From Rhodospirillales bacterium (GTDB lineage: Bacteria > Pseudomonadota > Alphaproteobacteria > Acetobacterales > Acetobacteraceae): a DNA stretch of 64,000 bases. The position numbers and the translations under genes are program-made. The stretch lies in NCBI GenBank assembly GCA_017304945.1, contig JAFKLG010000077.1, forward strand, positions 1 through 64,000. Reading direction: 5' to 3'. Each line of letters opens with the position of its first letter. Within the stretch, counting starts at the first letter, position 1. This document shows positions 30,349 to 39,316 of this stretch, piece by piece. The notes beneath the pieces are model-generated. The model was not told the DNA's origin, did not search any database, and worked only from the letters and a program-made list of their open reading frames with translations.

Positions 30349-31560
30349 TCAGCCCTTGTAGGCGCGCAGCGCGGCCAGGCCCCGCTCCAGGTCGGCCTTG
30401 ATGTCCTCGGGGTCCTCCAGGCCGATATGCAGCCGGACCAGCGGTCCCGCGAAGCTGCCGGAGCCGGCGGTGCGGGTGACGAAGCCGGTGGTCGGCAGCG
30501 CGAGGCTCTCATACCCGCCCCAGGAGGCGCCGATGCCGAACAGCTCCAGCGCCTCGGCAAAGGCGTGCGACGCCTCGACCGCGTAGTCCGGCTTGAACAC
30601 CACCCCGAACAGCGAGCAGGCGCCGGTGAAGTCGCGCTTCCACAGCGCGTGGCCGGGCGCGCCGGGCAGCGCGGGGTGCAGCACCTGCAGCACCTCGGGG
30701 CGCTTGGACAGCCAGTGCGCGATCTCGATCCCGGCGTCCATCTGCGTCTGCAGCCGCACGCCCATGGTGCGCATGCCGCGCAGCGTCAGCCAGCAATCGT
30801 CCGGGCTCGCATACTGGCCGAGGCTGCGCACGGTGGTGTGGATGCGCTCCCAGTCATCCTCGGCGGCGACGGTGATGGTGCCGATCAGGATATCGGAATG
30901 GCCGGCCGGATACTTGGTGGCCGCCTGGATGGACACGTCCACCCCATGCGCGAAGGGCTGGAAGAAATGGATTCCCCAGGTGTTGTCCATCAGCACCTTG
31001 GCCCCGCCGGCATGCGCGGCCCGGGCGATCGCCGGCACGTCCTGCACCTCGAAGGTGTGGCTGCCGGGGCTCTCGGTGTAGACGACCTTGGTGTTCGGCC
31101 GCATCAGCCTGGCGATCCCGGCCTCGTCGATGGTCGGGTCGTAATAGGTCGTCTCCACCCCGAAGCGGGTCAGGAACCCGTCGCAGAAGTTGCGGGCCGG
31201 GCCGTAGACGCTGTCGGGCATCAGGCAGTGGTCGCCGGCGCTGAGATAGGCGAGCAGCGGGGTGGTCACCGCGGCCAGGCCCGAGGACACCACCGCGCAA
31301 TGCGTGCCGCCCTCGACCTCGGCCATCAGGTCCTCGAGCGCCCAATGCGTCTGCGAGCCGCCCAGGCCGTAGGTGAGCACCTGCTTGCCGCGCATGCCGC
31401 CCAGCCGCTTGCGGTCGGCGACGGTGGGGTACAGCACCGTGGAGCCGCGCAGCAGCGGCGGGTTGACGAAGCCATGCTCCGTCTTGGGGCGCCGGCCGAC
31501 ATGCGTGAGCTGCGTGCGGAAGCGCCGCTTCGGGTGCGCGGACTGGCTGTCGTCGGCCAT
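30349..31560 (-). CDS. metC: Cystathionine beta-lyase (Cys/Met metabolism PLP enzyme)
   Basis: The 403-residue fold-type I PLP enzyme fits MetC-type cystathionine beta-lyases of alphaproteobacteria. It opens RRFRTQLTHVGRRPKTEHGF, has YGLGGSQTHWALEDLMAEVE, the PLP-lysine region SIQAATKYPAGHSDILIGT, and the C-terminal ASWGGYESLALP. It would cleave cystathionine to homocysteine, pyruvate and ammonia; the closely related gamma-synthase/lyase group cannot be fully excluded. Its start overlaps the sulfurtransferase stop as TAATG, so the two genes are translationally coupled, consistent with a sulfur-metabolism unit. Confidence 0.9.
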   Translation of the reverse strand: MADDSQSAHPKRRFRTQLTHVGRRPKTEHGFVNPPLLRGSTVLYPTVADRKRLGGMRGKQVLTYGLGGSQTHWALEDLMAEVEGGTHCAVVSSGLAAVTTPLLAYLSAGDHCLMPDSVYGPARNFCDGFLTRFGVETTYYDPTIDEAGIARLMRPNTKVVYTESPGSHTFEVQDVPAIARAAHAGGAKVLMDNTWGIHFFQPFAHGVDVSIQAATKYPAGHSDILIGTITVAAEDDWERIHTTVRSLGQYASPDDCWLTLRGMRTMGVRLQTQMDAGIEIAHWLSKRPEVLQVLHPALPGAPGHALWKRDFTGACSLFGVVFKPDYAVEASHAFAEALELFGIGASWGGYESLALPTTGFVTRTAGSGSFAGPLVRLHIGLEDPEDIKADLERGLAALRAYKG

Positions 31561-32399
31561 TACTTGGTCTCCACGGGAGTGTCGGGGCGGCCGCCCCATT
31601 CGGTCCAGGAGCCGTCATAGACGGCGCCCTCGGGCAGGCCCGCCAGGCGCAGGCCCAGTGTCAGGATGCAGGCGGTGACGCCGGAGCCGCAGCTCGTCAC
31701 CACCGGACGTGCCCCGTCCACCCCGGCCGCGGCGAAGCGGGCGCGCAGGTCCGCGGCGGACTTGAACGTGCCGTCGGGGTTCAGCAGTTCGGTGTAGGGC
31801 AGGTTCGCGGCGCCCGGCATGTGGCCGGAGCGCATGCCCGCGCGCGGCTCCGGCACCTCACCGGTGAAGCGGCCGGCGGCGCGGGCGTCGAGCACCAGCT
31901 CCGCCTTGGTCGTGACGTTGCCCAGGATGTCGCCGACGCCGCGCAGCCGCATGGGGCGGTAGTCGGGGCGGAAGCTGGTTTCGGTGGCGGGCGCGGGATC
32001 GCCGCTTTCGGTCGGGCGGCCCTCGCTCAGCCATTTCGGCAGGCCGCCATCCAGCACCGCGACCGCGTCGTGCCCGAACAGGCCCATCAGCCACCAGCCG
32101 CGCGCGGCCGAGGCGAGGCCCTTCTGGTCGTAGAACACCACCCGGCTCGTATTCGCGACCCCCATGGCGGACATCAGCCTGGCGAACCGGCCGGGGGTCG
32201 GGACCATGTGCGGCAGATCGGTGTCCTGGTCCGCGACCTCGTCGATGTCGAAGAAGCGGGCGCCCGGGATATGGGCGACGCGGAATTCGGTCAGCCCGTC
32301 CTTGGGCTCGTTCGGCAGGTATTTGGTGGCGTCGAACACGACGAGGTCCGCCGCGCCGATCTGCGTGGCGAGCCAGTCGGTGGTGACGAGCGGACCCAT
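31560..32399 (-). CDS. sseA: 3-mercaptopyruvate/thiosulfate sulfurtransferase
   Basis: The 279-residue protein has tandem rhodanese domains. The first is non-catalytic (DATKYLPNEPKDGLTEFRVA, HIPGARFFDID); the second carries the active-site cysteine in the SCGSGVTACIL loop. CGSGVT is typical of mercaptopyruvate sulfurtransferases rather than thiosulfate rhodaneses. It would transfer sulfur from 3-mercaptopyruvate to thiols or cyanide in the cytoplasm. The start at 32399 is preferred over 32465, whose extension is Arg/Pro-rich and non-conserved. It is the first gene of the sseA-metC unit. Confidence 0.92.
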   Translation of the reverse strand: MGPLVTTDWLATQIGAADLVVFDATKYLPNEPKDGLTEFRVAHIPGARFFDIDEVADQDTDLPHMVPTPGRFARLMSAMGVANTSRVVFYDQKGLASAARGWWLMGLFGHDAVAVLDGGLPKWLSEGRPTESGDPAPATETSFRPDYRPMRLRGVGDILGNVTTKAELVLDARAAGRFTGEVPEPRAGMRSGHMPGAANLPYTELLNPDGTFKSAADLRARFAAAGVDGARPVVTSCGSGVTACILTLGLRLAGLPEGAVYDGSWTEWGGRPDTPVETK

Positions 32400-32544
32400 T
32401 GGGACGGTTCCTTGTTGCGGATGACGCGAGCGAGAGCGGCGCAGTCTCGGCAGTCCCGCCGGCAAGTCAATCCGCGCCGGTCCCAGGCACGCGAGGTTCG
32501 CCGGCGCGCACGGATCCGTCCGCGCGGCGCCGTCCGCGTCTCGG

Positions 32545-33330
32545 CTACTGGGCGAAGAACATTTCGGTCAGGACGTAGTCGAACGCCAGGATCAGGATGG
32601 AAGCGCTGACCACGGCGGCGGTGGTCGCCGCGCCCACGCCCTGGGCGCCCCCGCGGCTCTTGTAACCCTGGTAGCAGCCCATCAGCGCGATCAGGAACCC
32701 GAACACGGCGGCCTTCACCAGGCCCGAGATCACGTCGTCCGCCTGCACGAAGTTCACCGTGTTGGTCAGGTAGGTCGAGGCGTTGAACCCCAGCTTGGCG
32801 ACGGCGACGATGAAGCCGCCCATCACGCCCAGCACGTCGGCCACGATCACCAGCAGCGGCAGGGCGATGGTGCCGGCCAGCAGCCGTGGCGCCACCAGGT
32901 ATTTCATCGGGTTGGTGGACAGCGTGGTGAGCGCGTCGACCTGGTCGGTCACCCGCATGGTGCCGATCTCGGCCGCCATCGCCGCGCCGATGCGGCCGGC
33001 CACCATCAGCCCGGCCAGCACCGGCCCCAGCTCGCGGGTGACCGACAGCACGACCAGGTTGGCGATCGCGCTCTGGGCCGAGAAGCGGGAGAAGCCGGTA
33101 TAGGATTGCAGCGCCAGCACCATGCCGGTGAACACCGCGGTCAGCGCCACCACGGGCAGGCTGAAATAGCCGATCTCCAGCATCGCGCGGCCGAACATGC
33201 GCCAGTAGAAGGGCGGCCGCACCAGATGCGACAGGCCCTCGATCGCGAACAGCGCGATTTCCCCGGCCACGCGGCAGGCATGCGTGGTGCCGCGGCCGAT
33301 CGCCGCGAGGGCGTCGAGCAAGCTGTTCAC
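32545..33330 (-). CDS. mlaE: MlaE family ABC transporter permease
   Basis: The 261-residue membrane protein is the permease of the Mla/MCE lipid transporter that maintains outer-membrane asymmetry. Diagnostic parts are PPFYWRMFGRAMLEIGYFSL, SVTRELGPVLAGLMVAGRIG, AAEIGTMRVTDQVDAL and the closing GCYQGYKSRGGAQGVGAATT. The start is GTG at 33330 and overlaps the alr stop (GTGA). The ATPase (MlaF) and MCE protein (MlaD), normally next in this operon, are not downstream; sseA follows instead. Confidence 0.93.
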   Translation of the reverse strand: MNSLLDALAAIGRGTTHACRVAGEIALFAIEGLSHLVRPPFYWRMFGRAMLEIGYFSLPVVALTAVFTGMVLALQSYTGFSRFSAQSAIANLVVLSVTRELGPVLAGLMVAGRIGAAMAAEIGTMRVTDQVDALTTLSTNPMKYLVAPRLLAGTIALPLLVIVADVLGVMGGFIVAVAKLGFNASTYLTNTVNFVQADDVISGLVKAAVFGFLIALMGCYQGYKSRGGAQGVGAATTAAVVSASILILAFDYVLTEMFFAQ

Positions 33331-34418
33331 GCGGGCCGGTACAGGCGACGGACGCGCGGGGCGATCGAGGTCAGCACCTCGTAGCCGTTGGTCCCGGCGG
33401 CGATGGCGAGATCGTCGGGGCCCTGCTCAGCCCCGATCAGCGTCAGCCAGCTTCCGGGGACGATGCCGGGAAGATCGGTCACGTCGTAGGTGGTGAGGTC
33501 CATGGAGACACGGCCTACCAGGGGGGCGGGCCTGCCGTCAAAGAACGCGGTGGCGCGGCCCGACACGCTGCGATGCAGCCCGTCCGCATAGCCGATTCCC
33601 GCCGTCGCGATCCGGCTTGGCCGCCCCGCGTGCCAGGTCGCGTTGTAGCCGACCGGCGTGCCGGCCGGGATCTCGCGGATGGTCAGCACCTGGGTGCGCA
33701 GGGTCGCGACGCGCCGCATCGGGTTCGGCCGGCCGGGGGTGGGATTGATGCCGTACAGCGCCGCGCCGGGGCGGGCGAGGTCGGAGTGCCAGCCGGGGCC
33801 GAGGAACAGGCCGGAGGAGTTGGCGAGGCTGCGCGGCGCCGGCGGCAGGCCGGCGCAGGCCGCGGCGAACCGGTCCCGCTGCGCGGGGTTCAGCGGATCG
33901 TCCGCGATCTCGGCCGAGACGAGGTGGGTGAGGTAGTAGCGGACCGTGATGCCGTCCAGCAGGCCGGGGTCCTGCCGCAGGCGCGCGACCTCGCCGGGAT
34001 CGAGGCCGAGCCGGGCCATGCCGGTGTCGAGCTGGATGATGGCGGGAAGCTTGTGGCCGACCGAGGCGGCCATGGCGCGCCAGGCCGCCACCTCGCCCAG
34101 CGAGGCGAGCACCGGGGTGACGTCGTGCGCGTGGTGCACCGGCGCCGCATCGGGCAGCAGCCCGCCCAGCACCGCGAGCATCGCGCCTGGGACCAGCGGG
34201 CGCAGCGCCAGCGCCTCGTCGAGCGTCGCGACGAAGAAGTGGCGACAGCCGGCCGCGTGCAGCGCGGGGCCGACCCCGGCGACGCCCATGCCATAGGCAT
34301 TGGCCTTGAGCACCCCGGCCACCGGGCCGGTCGGATGGCGGGCGGCGAGGCTACGCCAGTTCGCGACCAGGGCGCCGAGATCGACCTCGAGTTCGGCCGA
34401 AGCCGGCACGTCGGTCAC
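33327..34418 (-). CDS. alr: Alanine racemase
   Basis: PLP enzyme that makes D-alanine for peptidoglycan. The 363-residue protein has the PLP lysine Lys38 in VLKANAYGMG, the substrate-region QLDTGMARLGLDPGE, and the catalytic tyrosine in TAGIGYADGLHRS. It ends with VGRVSMDLTTYDVTDLPGI, typical of the C-terminal beta domain. The start is GTG at 34418, only 4 nt after the dnaB stop. The dnaB-alr adjacency is common in alphaproteobacteria. It is slightly shorter than E. coli Alr but complete. Confidence 0.95.
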   Translation of the reverse strand: MTDVPASAELEVDLGALVANWRSLAARHPTGPVAGVLKANAYGMGVAGVGPALHAAGCRHFFVATLDEALALRPLVPGAMLAVLGGLLPDAAPVHHAHDVTPVLASLGEVAAWRAMAASVGHKLPAIIQLDTGMARLGLDPGEVARLRQDPGLLDGITVRYYLTHLVSAEIADDPLNPAQRDRFAAACAGLPPAPRSLANSSGLFLGPGWHSDLARPGAALYGINPTPGRPNPMRRVATLRTQVLTIREIPAGTPVGYNATWHAGRPSRIATAGIGYADGLHRSVSGRATAFFDGRPAPLVGRVSMDLTTYDVTDLPGIVPGSWLTLIGAEQGPDDLAIAAGTNGYEVLTSIAPRVRRLYRPA

Positions 34419-34422
34419 GCGA

Positions 34423-35922
34423 TCATTCTCCGTATTCTCCGTGCACCAGGTCGAGATCGCCGAAGCGGGTGAATTCGCCCTCGAAGAACAGCGGGATCGT
34501 GCCGGTCGGGCCGTGGCGCTGCTTGGCGATGATCAGGTCCGCGCGGTTGTGTGCCTTGGACATCCGCTGCTGCCATTCTTCCATGGCGGCGTGGAACTTG
34601 TCGGCCGATCCCTCGAAGCCCACTTCCTTCGGCATCTTCTGCTCGAGATAGTATTCGTCGCGGTAGACGAACATCACCGCGTCCGCGTCCTGCTCGATCG
34701 AGCCCGATTCACGCAGGTCGGAGAGCTGCGGGCGCTTGTCCTCCCGGTTCTCCACCTGGCGGGAGAGCTGGGACAGCGCCAGCACCGGCACCGCCAGTTC
34801 CTTGGCCAGCGCCTTCAGCCCCTGGGTGATCTGGCTGATCTCCAGCACCCGGCTTTCCGGCCGCGTGCCGGCGGAGGGGCGCATGAGCTGCAGGTAGTCG
34901 ACCACGATCAGCGCCAGGCCGCGGGTGCGCTTGAGCCGGCGGCAGCGGGTGCGCAGGGCGGACATGGTGATCGCCGGGGTGTCGTCGATCTGGATCGGCA
35001 GGGCGGCGATCTCGCGGGAGACCTGGACGAATTTGTCGAAGTCCTTCTGCACGATCTCGCCGCGGCGGATGCGGTCGCTGGAGACCCGCGCCTCCTCGCT
35101 CAGCAGACGGTTGGCGAGCTGTTCGGCGCTCATTTCGAGGGAGAAAATCGCCACCTGCGCCTTCGGCAGGACGTTCTCGCCCTGGGCGCGGGCCTCCGCC
35201 ATCAGCGCCTTGGCCGCGCCGAACGCGATCTTGGTGGCCAGCGCCGTCTTCCCCATGCCGGGGCGTCCGGCGAGGATCAGCAGGTCGGAGGGGTGCAGCC
35301 CGCCCATCTTGGAATCGAGGTCGCGCAGCCCGGTGGTCAGGCCGGAGACGCCGCCGGCGCGGTTGAAGGCGCGTTCGGCGTTGTGGATCGCGTCGGTCAG
35401 CGCGCGTTCGAAGGTGACGAACCCGCCCTCGTTGCCGCCTTCCGTCGCGAGCTGGAAGAGCTGCTGTTCCGCCGACTCGATCTGCTGCTTGGCGTCGAGC
35501 TCCGCGTCCATGCCGAACGCGTTGTTCACCACCGTCTCGCCGATATCGATCAACTGCCGCCGCAGCCAGGCGTCGTGGATGGCGCGCCCGTACTCGCCGG
35601 CATTGATGATGCCGACCATGGCGGTCAGGAGCTGGGCGAGGTAGGCGGTGCCGCCGACCTCCTCCAGGACGCCGGAGTGCTCGAACTCGGCCTTCAGGGT
35701 GACCGCGTCGGCGAGCTGCCCCGCCTCGATCCGGCGCGAGATCGCGTGGAAGATGCGGCCGTGGATCGGATCGGCGAAATGCTCCGCGGCCAGGAACTCC
35801 GACACTCGTTCATAGGCGCGGTTGTTCGCCAGCAAGGCGCCCAGCAGGGCCTGTTCCGCCTGGACGTTGGAGGGGGGGAGGCGGTGAGAGAGGCCGAGCA
35901 ATGGCGAGTCGAGGGTGTTCAC
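34423..35922 (-). CDS. dnaB: Replicative DNA helicase DnaB
   Basis: Hexameric helicase that opens the replication fork. The 499-residue protein has the N-terminal primase-interacting domain (NVQAEQALLGALLANNRAYE) and a RecA-like motor with Walker A GRPGMGKTALA. The motor continues with IFSLEMSAEQLANRLLSEEA, the Walker B region LALIVVDYLQLMRPS, and LSQLSRQVENREDKRPQLSD. The start is GTG at 35922. Length and motifs are canonical. It is divergent from the heme-oxygenase gene across 84 bp. Confidence 0.96.
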   Translation of the reverse strand: MNTLDSPLLGLSHRLPPSNVQAEQALLGALLANNRAYERVSEFLAAEHFADPIHGRIFHAISRRIEAGQLADAVTLKAEFEHSGVLEEVGGTAYLAQLLTAMVGIINAGEYGRAIHDAWLRRQLIDIGETVVNNAFGMDAELDAKQQIESAEQQLFQLATEGGNEGGFVTFERALTDAIHNAERAFNRAGGVSGLTTGLRDLDSKMGGLHPSDLLILAGRPGMGKTALATKIAFGAAKALMAEARAQGENVLPKAQVAIFSLEMSAEQLANRLLSEEARVSSDRIRRGEIVQKDFDKFVQVSREIAALPIQIDDTPAITMSALRTRCRRLKRTRGLALIVVDYLQLMRPSAGTRPESRVLEISQITQGLKALAKELAVPVLALSQLSRQVENREDKRPQLSDLRESGSIEQDADAVMFVYRDEYYLEQKMPKEVGFEGSADKFHAAMEEWQQRMSKAHNRADLIIAKQRHGPTGTIPLFFEGEFTRFGDLDLVHGEYGE

Positions 35923-36006
35923 GCCGGCACTCTACTCCCGGCCCGCGGATCACACACGGGGGAGCGCCTGTGGACGGATGTGGATACCGGGGGCAAAACC
36001 CGGTCC

Positions 36007-36597
36007 ATGACCACCGACCTCGCGACCGATATCATGGTCAGCCTGCGGCACGCGACCGCGGGCCCGCATGCGCGGTTGGAACAGGCTCTCGGCCTGTTGA
36101 AGGGGGTGCCGGACCGGTCCCGCTTTATCGTTTTCCTTGAACGCCTTTATGGTTTTCATTCGCGCCTGGAGCCGGCGCTCCTGCGCCAGTCGGCGTGCGC
36201 CGCGTTTTTTCAGCCACGGCAGAGGCTTGGATTGCTGGAATCCGACCTGATCGCACTCGGGTGCGCCGACAGCCGCCTGCGGGCTCTTCCGCATTGCGCC
36301 GAGGCGTTCGGGCTCGTGCAGTCGGACGCCGCCGCCACCGGCATCATGTACGTGCTGGAGGGGGCGACCCTGGGCGGCCACGTGATCAATCGCAGCCTGG
36401 CCGGCCTGCCCTGGATGCCGGCCGAGGGACTGCGCTCGCTCGATCCGCATGGCGCCGAGACCGGCGCGCAGTGGCGGGCGTTCGGTGCCTTCGCGCGGGA
36501 CATGCAGGCGCAGACCGGGTCGGAGCCGATCCTGCGCGGCGCCGAAGCCTGCTTCGCCTTGCTCGCCGACTGGTTGCGGCCCGCCTTCCGGTCCTGA
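36007..36597 (+). CDS. bphO: Biliverdin-producing heme oxygenase
   Basis: The 196-residue all-helical protein would open heme to biliverdin, CO and iron, supplying the chromophore for the phytochrome encoded 3 nt downstream. The likely proximal His is in LRHATAGPHARLEQALG (N-terminal helix), and the distal-helix region is GIMYVLEGATLGGHVINRSL, with the glycine-rich kink over the heme. The ATG at 36007 starts the domain; the much longer open frame upstream is antisense to dnaB. Operon position is strong support for the role. Confidence 0.9.
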   Translation: MTTDLATDIMVSLRHATAGPHARLEQALGLLKGVPDRSRFIVFLERLYGFHSRLEPALLRQSACAAFFQPRQRLGLLESDLIALGCADSRLRALPHCAEAFGLVQSDAAATGIMYVLEGATLGGHVINRSLAGLPWMPAEGLRSLDPHGAETGAQWRAFGAFARDMQAQTGSEPILRGAEACFALLADWLRPAFRS

Positions 36598-36600
36598 CGC

Positions 36601-38835
36601 ATGCCGCGCCCGATCCCAGACCTGGATGCCTGCGCGCGGGAGCCGATCCGCATCCCGGGCGCGATCCAGCCGCATGGGGCCTTGCTGGTGATCGCCGAGG
36701 CCGATCGCCGGCTGCTGCAATGCTCCGACAATGCGGCCGAACTGCTGGGCATCTCGCTGGCCGCGGACGGCGCCGCGCCGCCGATCGACGCGCTGGGGGA
36801 CCCTGGCTTCGCCGCCGACCTGGACGCCTGGCTGAGCGGCAGCGACCCGTTCCTGCGCAGCGCGGTCACCACCGCGGCGCGGAGCTGCGAGGTGCTGGGG
36901 CATCGCACCCGGCAGGGCGTGATCCTGGAATTCGAGCCGACCGACGGGCGTGATCGGGAGACGCTGGACCGGCTCTACCCGCGGCTGCAGCGCTTCCTGC
37001 AGACGATCGACGGCACCTCCGACCTGCGCGTGGTGGCGTATGCCGCCGCCTGCGAGGTGCGGCGGCTGACCGGCTTCAACCGGGTGCTGATCTACCGGTT
37101 CGACGCGGGCTGGAACGGCACCGTGATCGCGGAGGACGGCGACGGCGTGCTGCCCTCCTATCTCGACCTGCGGTTCCCGGCGGCCGATATCCCCGCCCAG
37201 GCGCGCGAGCTGTACCGGCTCAACCGGCTGCGCCTGATCCCGGACGCCGACTACCGGCCGGCGGCGATCCGGCCCTCGGTCAGCCCGATCGACGGGGCGG
37301 CGCTCGACCTCAGCTTCGCCACCCTGCGCAGCGTCTCCCCCGTGCATCTCCAATACATGCGCAACATGGAGACCGCGGCGTCCATGTCGATCTCGATCGT
37401 GATCGACGGGCAGCTCTGGGGGCTGATCTCCTGCCACAACCGCACGCCGCGGCGGGTCAGCCCGACGGTGCGCTCCGCCTGCGACTTCGTGGGCCAGTTC
37501 CTGGCGCAGCATATCGGCGGCCGCGAGCGGATGGAGGAAGCCGGGCATCGCATCGCGCTGAAGCGGATCGAGACCGGATTGCTGGCGCGGCTCGCGCGGG
37601 CGGGCTCGTTCCAGCAGGGCCTGCTCGACAACGCCGAGGCCTGGCTGTCGCTGGTGGACGCGCAGGGCGCCGCGGTGGTGACGCCGGATGGCGCGATGGC
37701 GGCGGGCCGCACCCCGGCCGGGGAGCAGATCCACGAGCTGGTCGGATGGCTGCAGACGCAGGAGGGCGGGCCGGTGTTCGCGACCGACTCGCTGGCGGAG
37801 CGATTCCCCGCGGCGGCGGCCTATGCGGACACGGCGAGTGGGCTGCTGGCGATCTCCGTCTCCCGCCTGCACGCGAGCTACGTGGTGTGGTTCCGGCCGG
37901 AGCTGGTGCGCACGGTCACCTGGGGCGGCGACCCGCGCAAGCCGGCGCCGTCCGAGGCCGATCCGACCGGGCGGCTGCATCCGCGCACCTCCTTCGCGCG
38001 GTGGAGCGAGCTGGTGCGCCAGAAGGCGCTGCCCTGGCGGCGGGCGGAGATCGACGGCGCGGCGGATTTCCGCAACGCGATCCTCGAGTTCGTGCTGCGC
38101 CGTGCGGAGGAGCGCGCCGAACTGACCGACGAGCTCCAGCGCAGCAACAAGGAGCTGGAGTCCTTCTCCTATTCCGTCTCGCACGACCTGCGGGCGCCGT
38201 TCCGGCACATCGTCGGCTATGCCGAACTGCTGAACGACCATGCGGCGTCGCTGGACGAGCGCGGTCGCCACTACCTGGGCAGCATCATCGAGGCCGCGCT
38301 GGCCGCCGGCCGGCTGGTGGACGACCTGCTGAACTTCTCCCAGCTCAACCGCGCGGCGCTGACCATGACCCGGGTCGACATGCGCAAGCTGGTGGCGGAG
38401 GCGCAGCGCAGCCTCGCGGTCGATACCGGGAACCGGGACGTGGAGTGGCAGATCGGCGCCCTGCCGGAGGCGTGGGGCGATCCGGCGCTGTTGCGGCAAG
38501 CTTTGTTCAACCTGATGAGCAACGCGCTGAAGTATACGCGCGGTCGCGCGCCGGCCGTGATCGCCGTCTCAGGCGACGAGCACGAGCGCGAGAACGTTTA
38601 TGTCGTTCGCGATAATGGCATTGGCTTCGACATGACTTATGTCGGAAAGCTGTTCGGCGTGTTCCAGCGACTGCACCGTGCGGAAGATTTCGAGGGCACC
38701 GGAATCGGACTGGCCCTGACGAAGCGGGTGATCGACCGGCATGGCGGGTGGATCCGTGCCGAGGGGGAAGTGGACCGTGGCGCCACCTTCACCTTCGGGC
38801 TGCCGAAGCCGGAAGGGGAGACGTTACGTGGCTGA
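36601..38835 (+). CDS. bphP: Bacteriophytochrome histidine kinase
   Basis: Red/far-red photoreceptor kinase of 744 residues with PAS-GAF-PHY-HisKA-HATPase order. Cys11 (LDACAREPIRIPGAIQPHG) matches the biliverdin-binding cysteine of bacteriophytochromes. The GAF domain has FPAADIPAQARELY, a variant of the PxSDIP motif. The PHY tongue has HPRTSFARWSE (PRxSF). The kinase has His528 in SYSVSHDLRAPF, NLMSNALKYT, and DNGIGFDMTYVGKLFGVFQR with the G2 box GTGIGLAL. No output domain is fused. The gene overlaps the response regulator start by 8 nt. Light-dependent phosphorelay is inferred from architecture and context. Confidence 0.95.
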   Translation: MPRPIPDLDACAREPIRIPGAIQPHGALLVIAEADRRLLQCSDNAAELLGISLAADGAAPPIDALGDPGFAADLDAWLSGSDPFLRSAVTTAARSCEVLGHRTRQGVILEFEPTDGRDRETLDRLYPRLQRFLQTIDGTSDLRVVAYAAACEVRRLTGFNRVLIYRFDAGWNGTVIAEDGDGVLPSYLDLRFPAADIPAQARELYRLNRLRLIPDADYRPAAIRPSVSPIDGAALDLSFATLRSVSPVHLQYMRNMETAASMSISIVIDGQLWGLISCHNRTPRRVSPTVRSACDFVGQFLAQHIGGRERMEEAGHRIALKRIETGLLARLARAGSFQQGLLDNAEAWLSLVDAQGAAVVTPDGAMAAGRTPAGEQIHELVGWLQTQEGGPVFATDSLAERFPAAAAYADTASGLLAISVSRLHASYVVWFRPELVRTVTWGGDPRKPAPSEADPTGRLHPRTSFARWSELVRQKALPWRRAEIDGAADFRNAILEFVLRRAEERAELTDELQRSNKELESFSYSVSHDLRAPFRHIVGYAELLNDHAASLDERGRHYLGSIIEAALAAGRLVDDLLNFSQLNRAALTMTRVDMRKLVAEAQRSLAVDTGNRDVEWQIGALPEAWGDPALLRQALFNLMSNALKYTRGRAPAVIAVSGDEHERENVYVVRDNGIGFDMTYVGKLFGVFQRLHRAEDFEGTGIGLALTKRVIDRHGGWIRAEGEVDRGATFTFGLPKPEGETLRG

Positions 38836-39313
38836 CTTGAGGCCTCTGCTGCTGGTCGAGGACAACCCGAAGGATCTCGAACTGACGCTCGCCGCCCTCG
38901 CCAAGTGCCAGCTCGCCAACGAGATCGTGGTCGCCCGCGACGGGGTGGAGGCGCTCGACTACGTCTACGCCCGCGGCCAGTACGGCAATCGGGCGCCCGG
39001 AGATCCGGCGGTGGTGCTGCTCGACCTCAAGCTGCCCAAGGTGGACGGGCTCGAGGTGTTGGCCGCGATCAAGGGCGACTCCCAGCGGCGGCACATCCCC
39101 GTGGTGATGCTGACCTCCTCCCGGGAGGAGCGCGACCTGGTGCAGAGCTACGACCTGGGTGTGAACGCCTTCGTAGTGAAGCCGGTGGATTTCGGCGCCT
39201 TCTTCGAGGCGATCCAGGACCTGGGCATGTTCTGGGCGGTGCTGAACGAGCCTGCCCCGGGCCGCGCCAACAGCAGCGAGCCATGGCGACAGCGCCGCTG
39301 GCAAGGCGACTGA
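38828..39313 (+). CDS. Single-domain response regulator (phytochrome partner)
   Basis: A 161-residue CheY-like receiver. It has the acidic pocket LVEDNPKDLELTL, phosphoacceptor Asp66 (VVLLDLKLPKVDGLEVL), MLTSSREERD and the conserved Lys in FVVKPVDF. The C-terminal arm after residue 125 is typical of Rcp1/BphR-type regulators that pair with phytochromes. The start is GTG at 38828, inside the bphP stop region, so translation is likely coupled. With no DNA-binding domain, it probably relays phosphate to another protein, possibly the adjacent hybrid kinase. Confidence 0.93.
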   Translation: MADLRPLLLVEDNPKDLELTLAALAKCQLANEIVVARDGVEALDYVYARGQYGNRAPGDPAVVLLDLKLPKVDGLEVLAAIKGDSQRRHIPVVMLTSSREERDLVQSYDLGVNAFVVKPVDFGAFFEAIQDLGMFWAVLNEPAPGRANSSEPWRQRRWQGD

Positions 39314-39316
39314 GCG

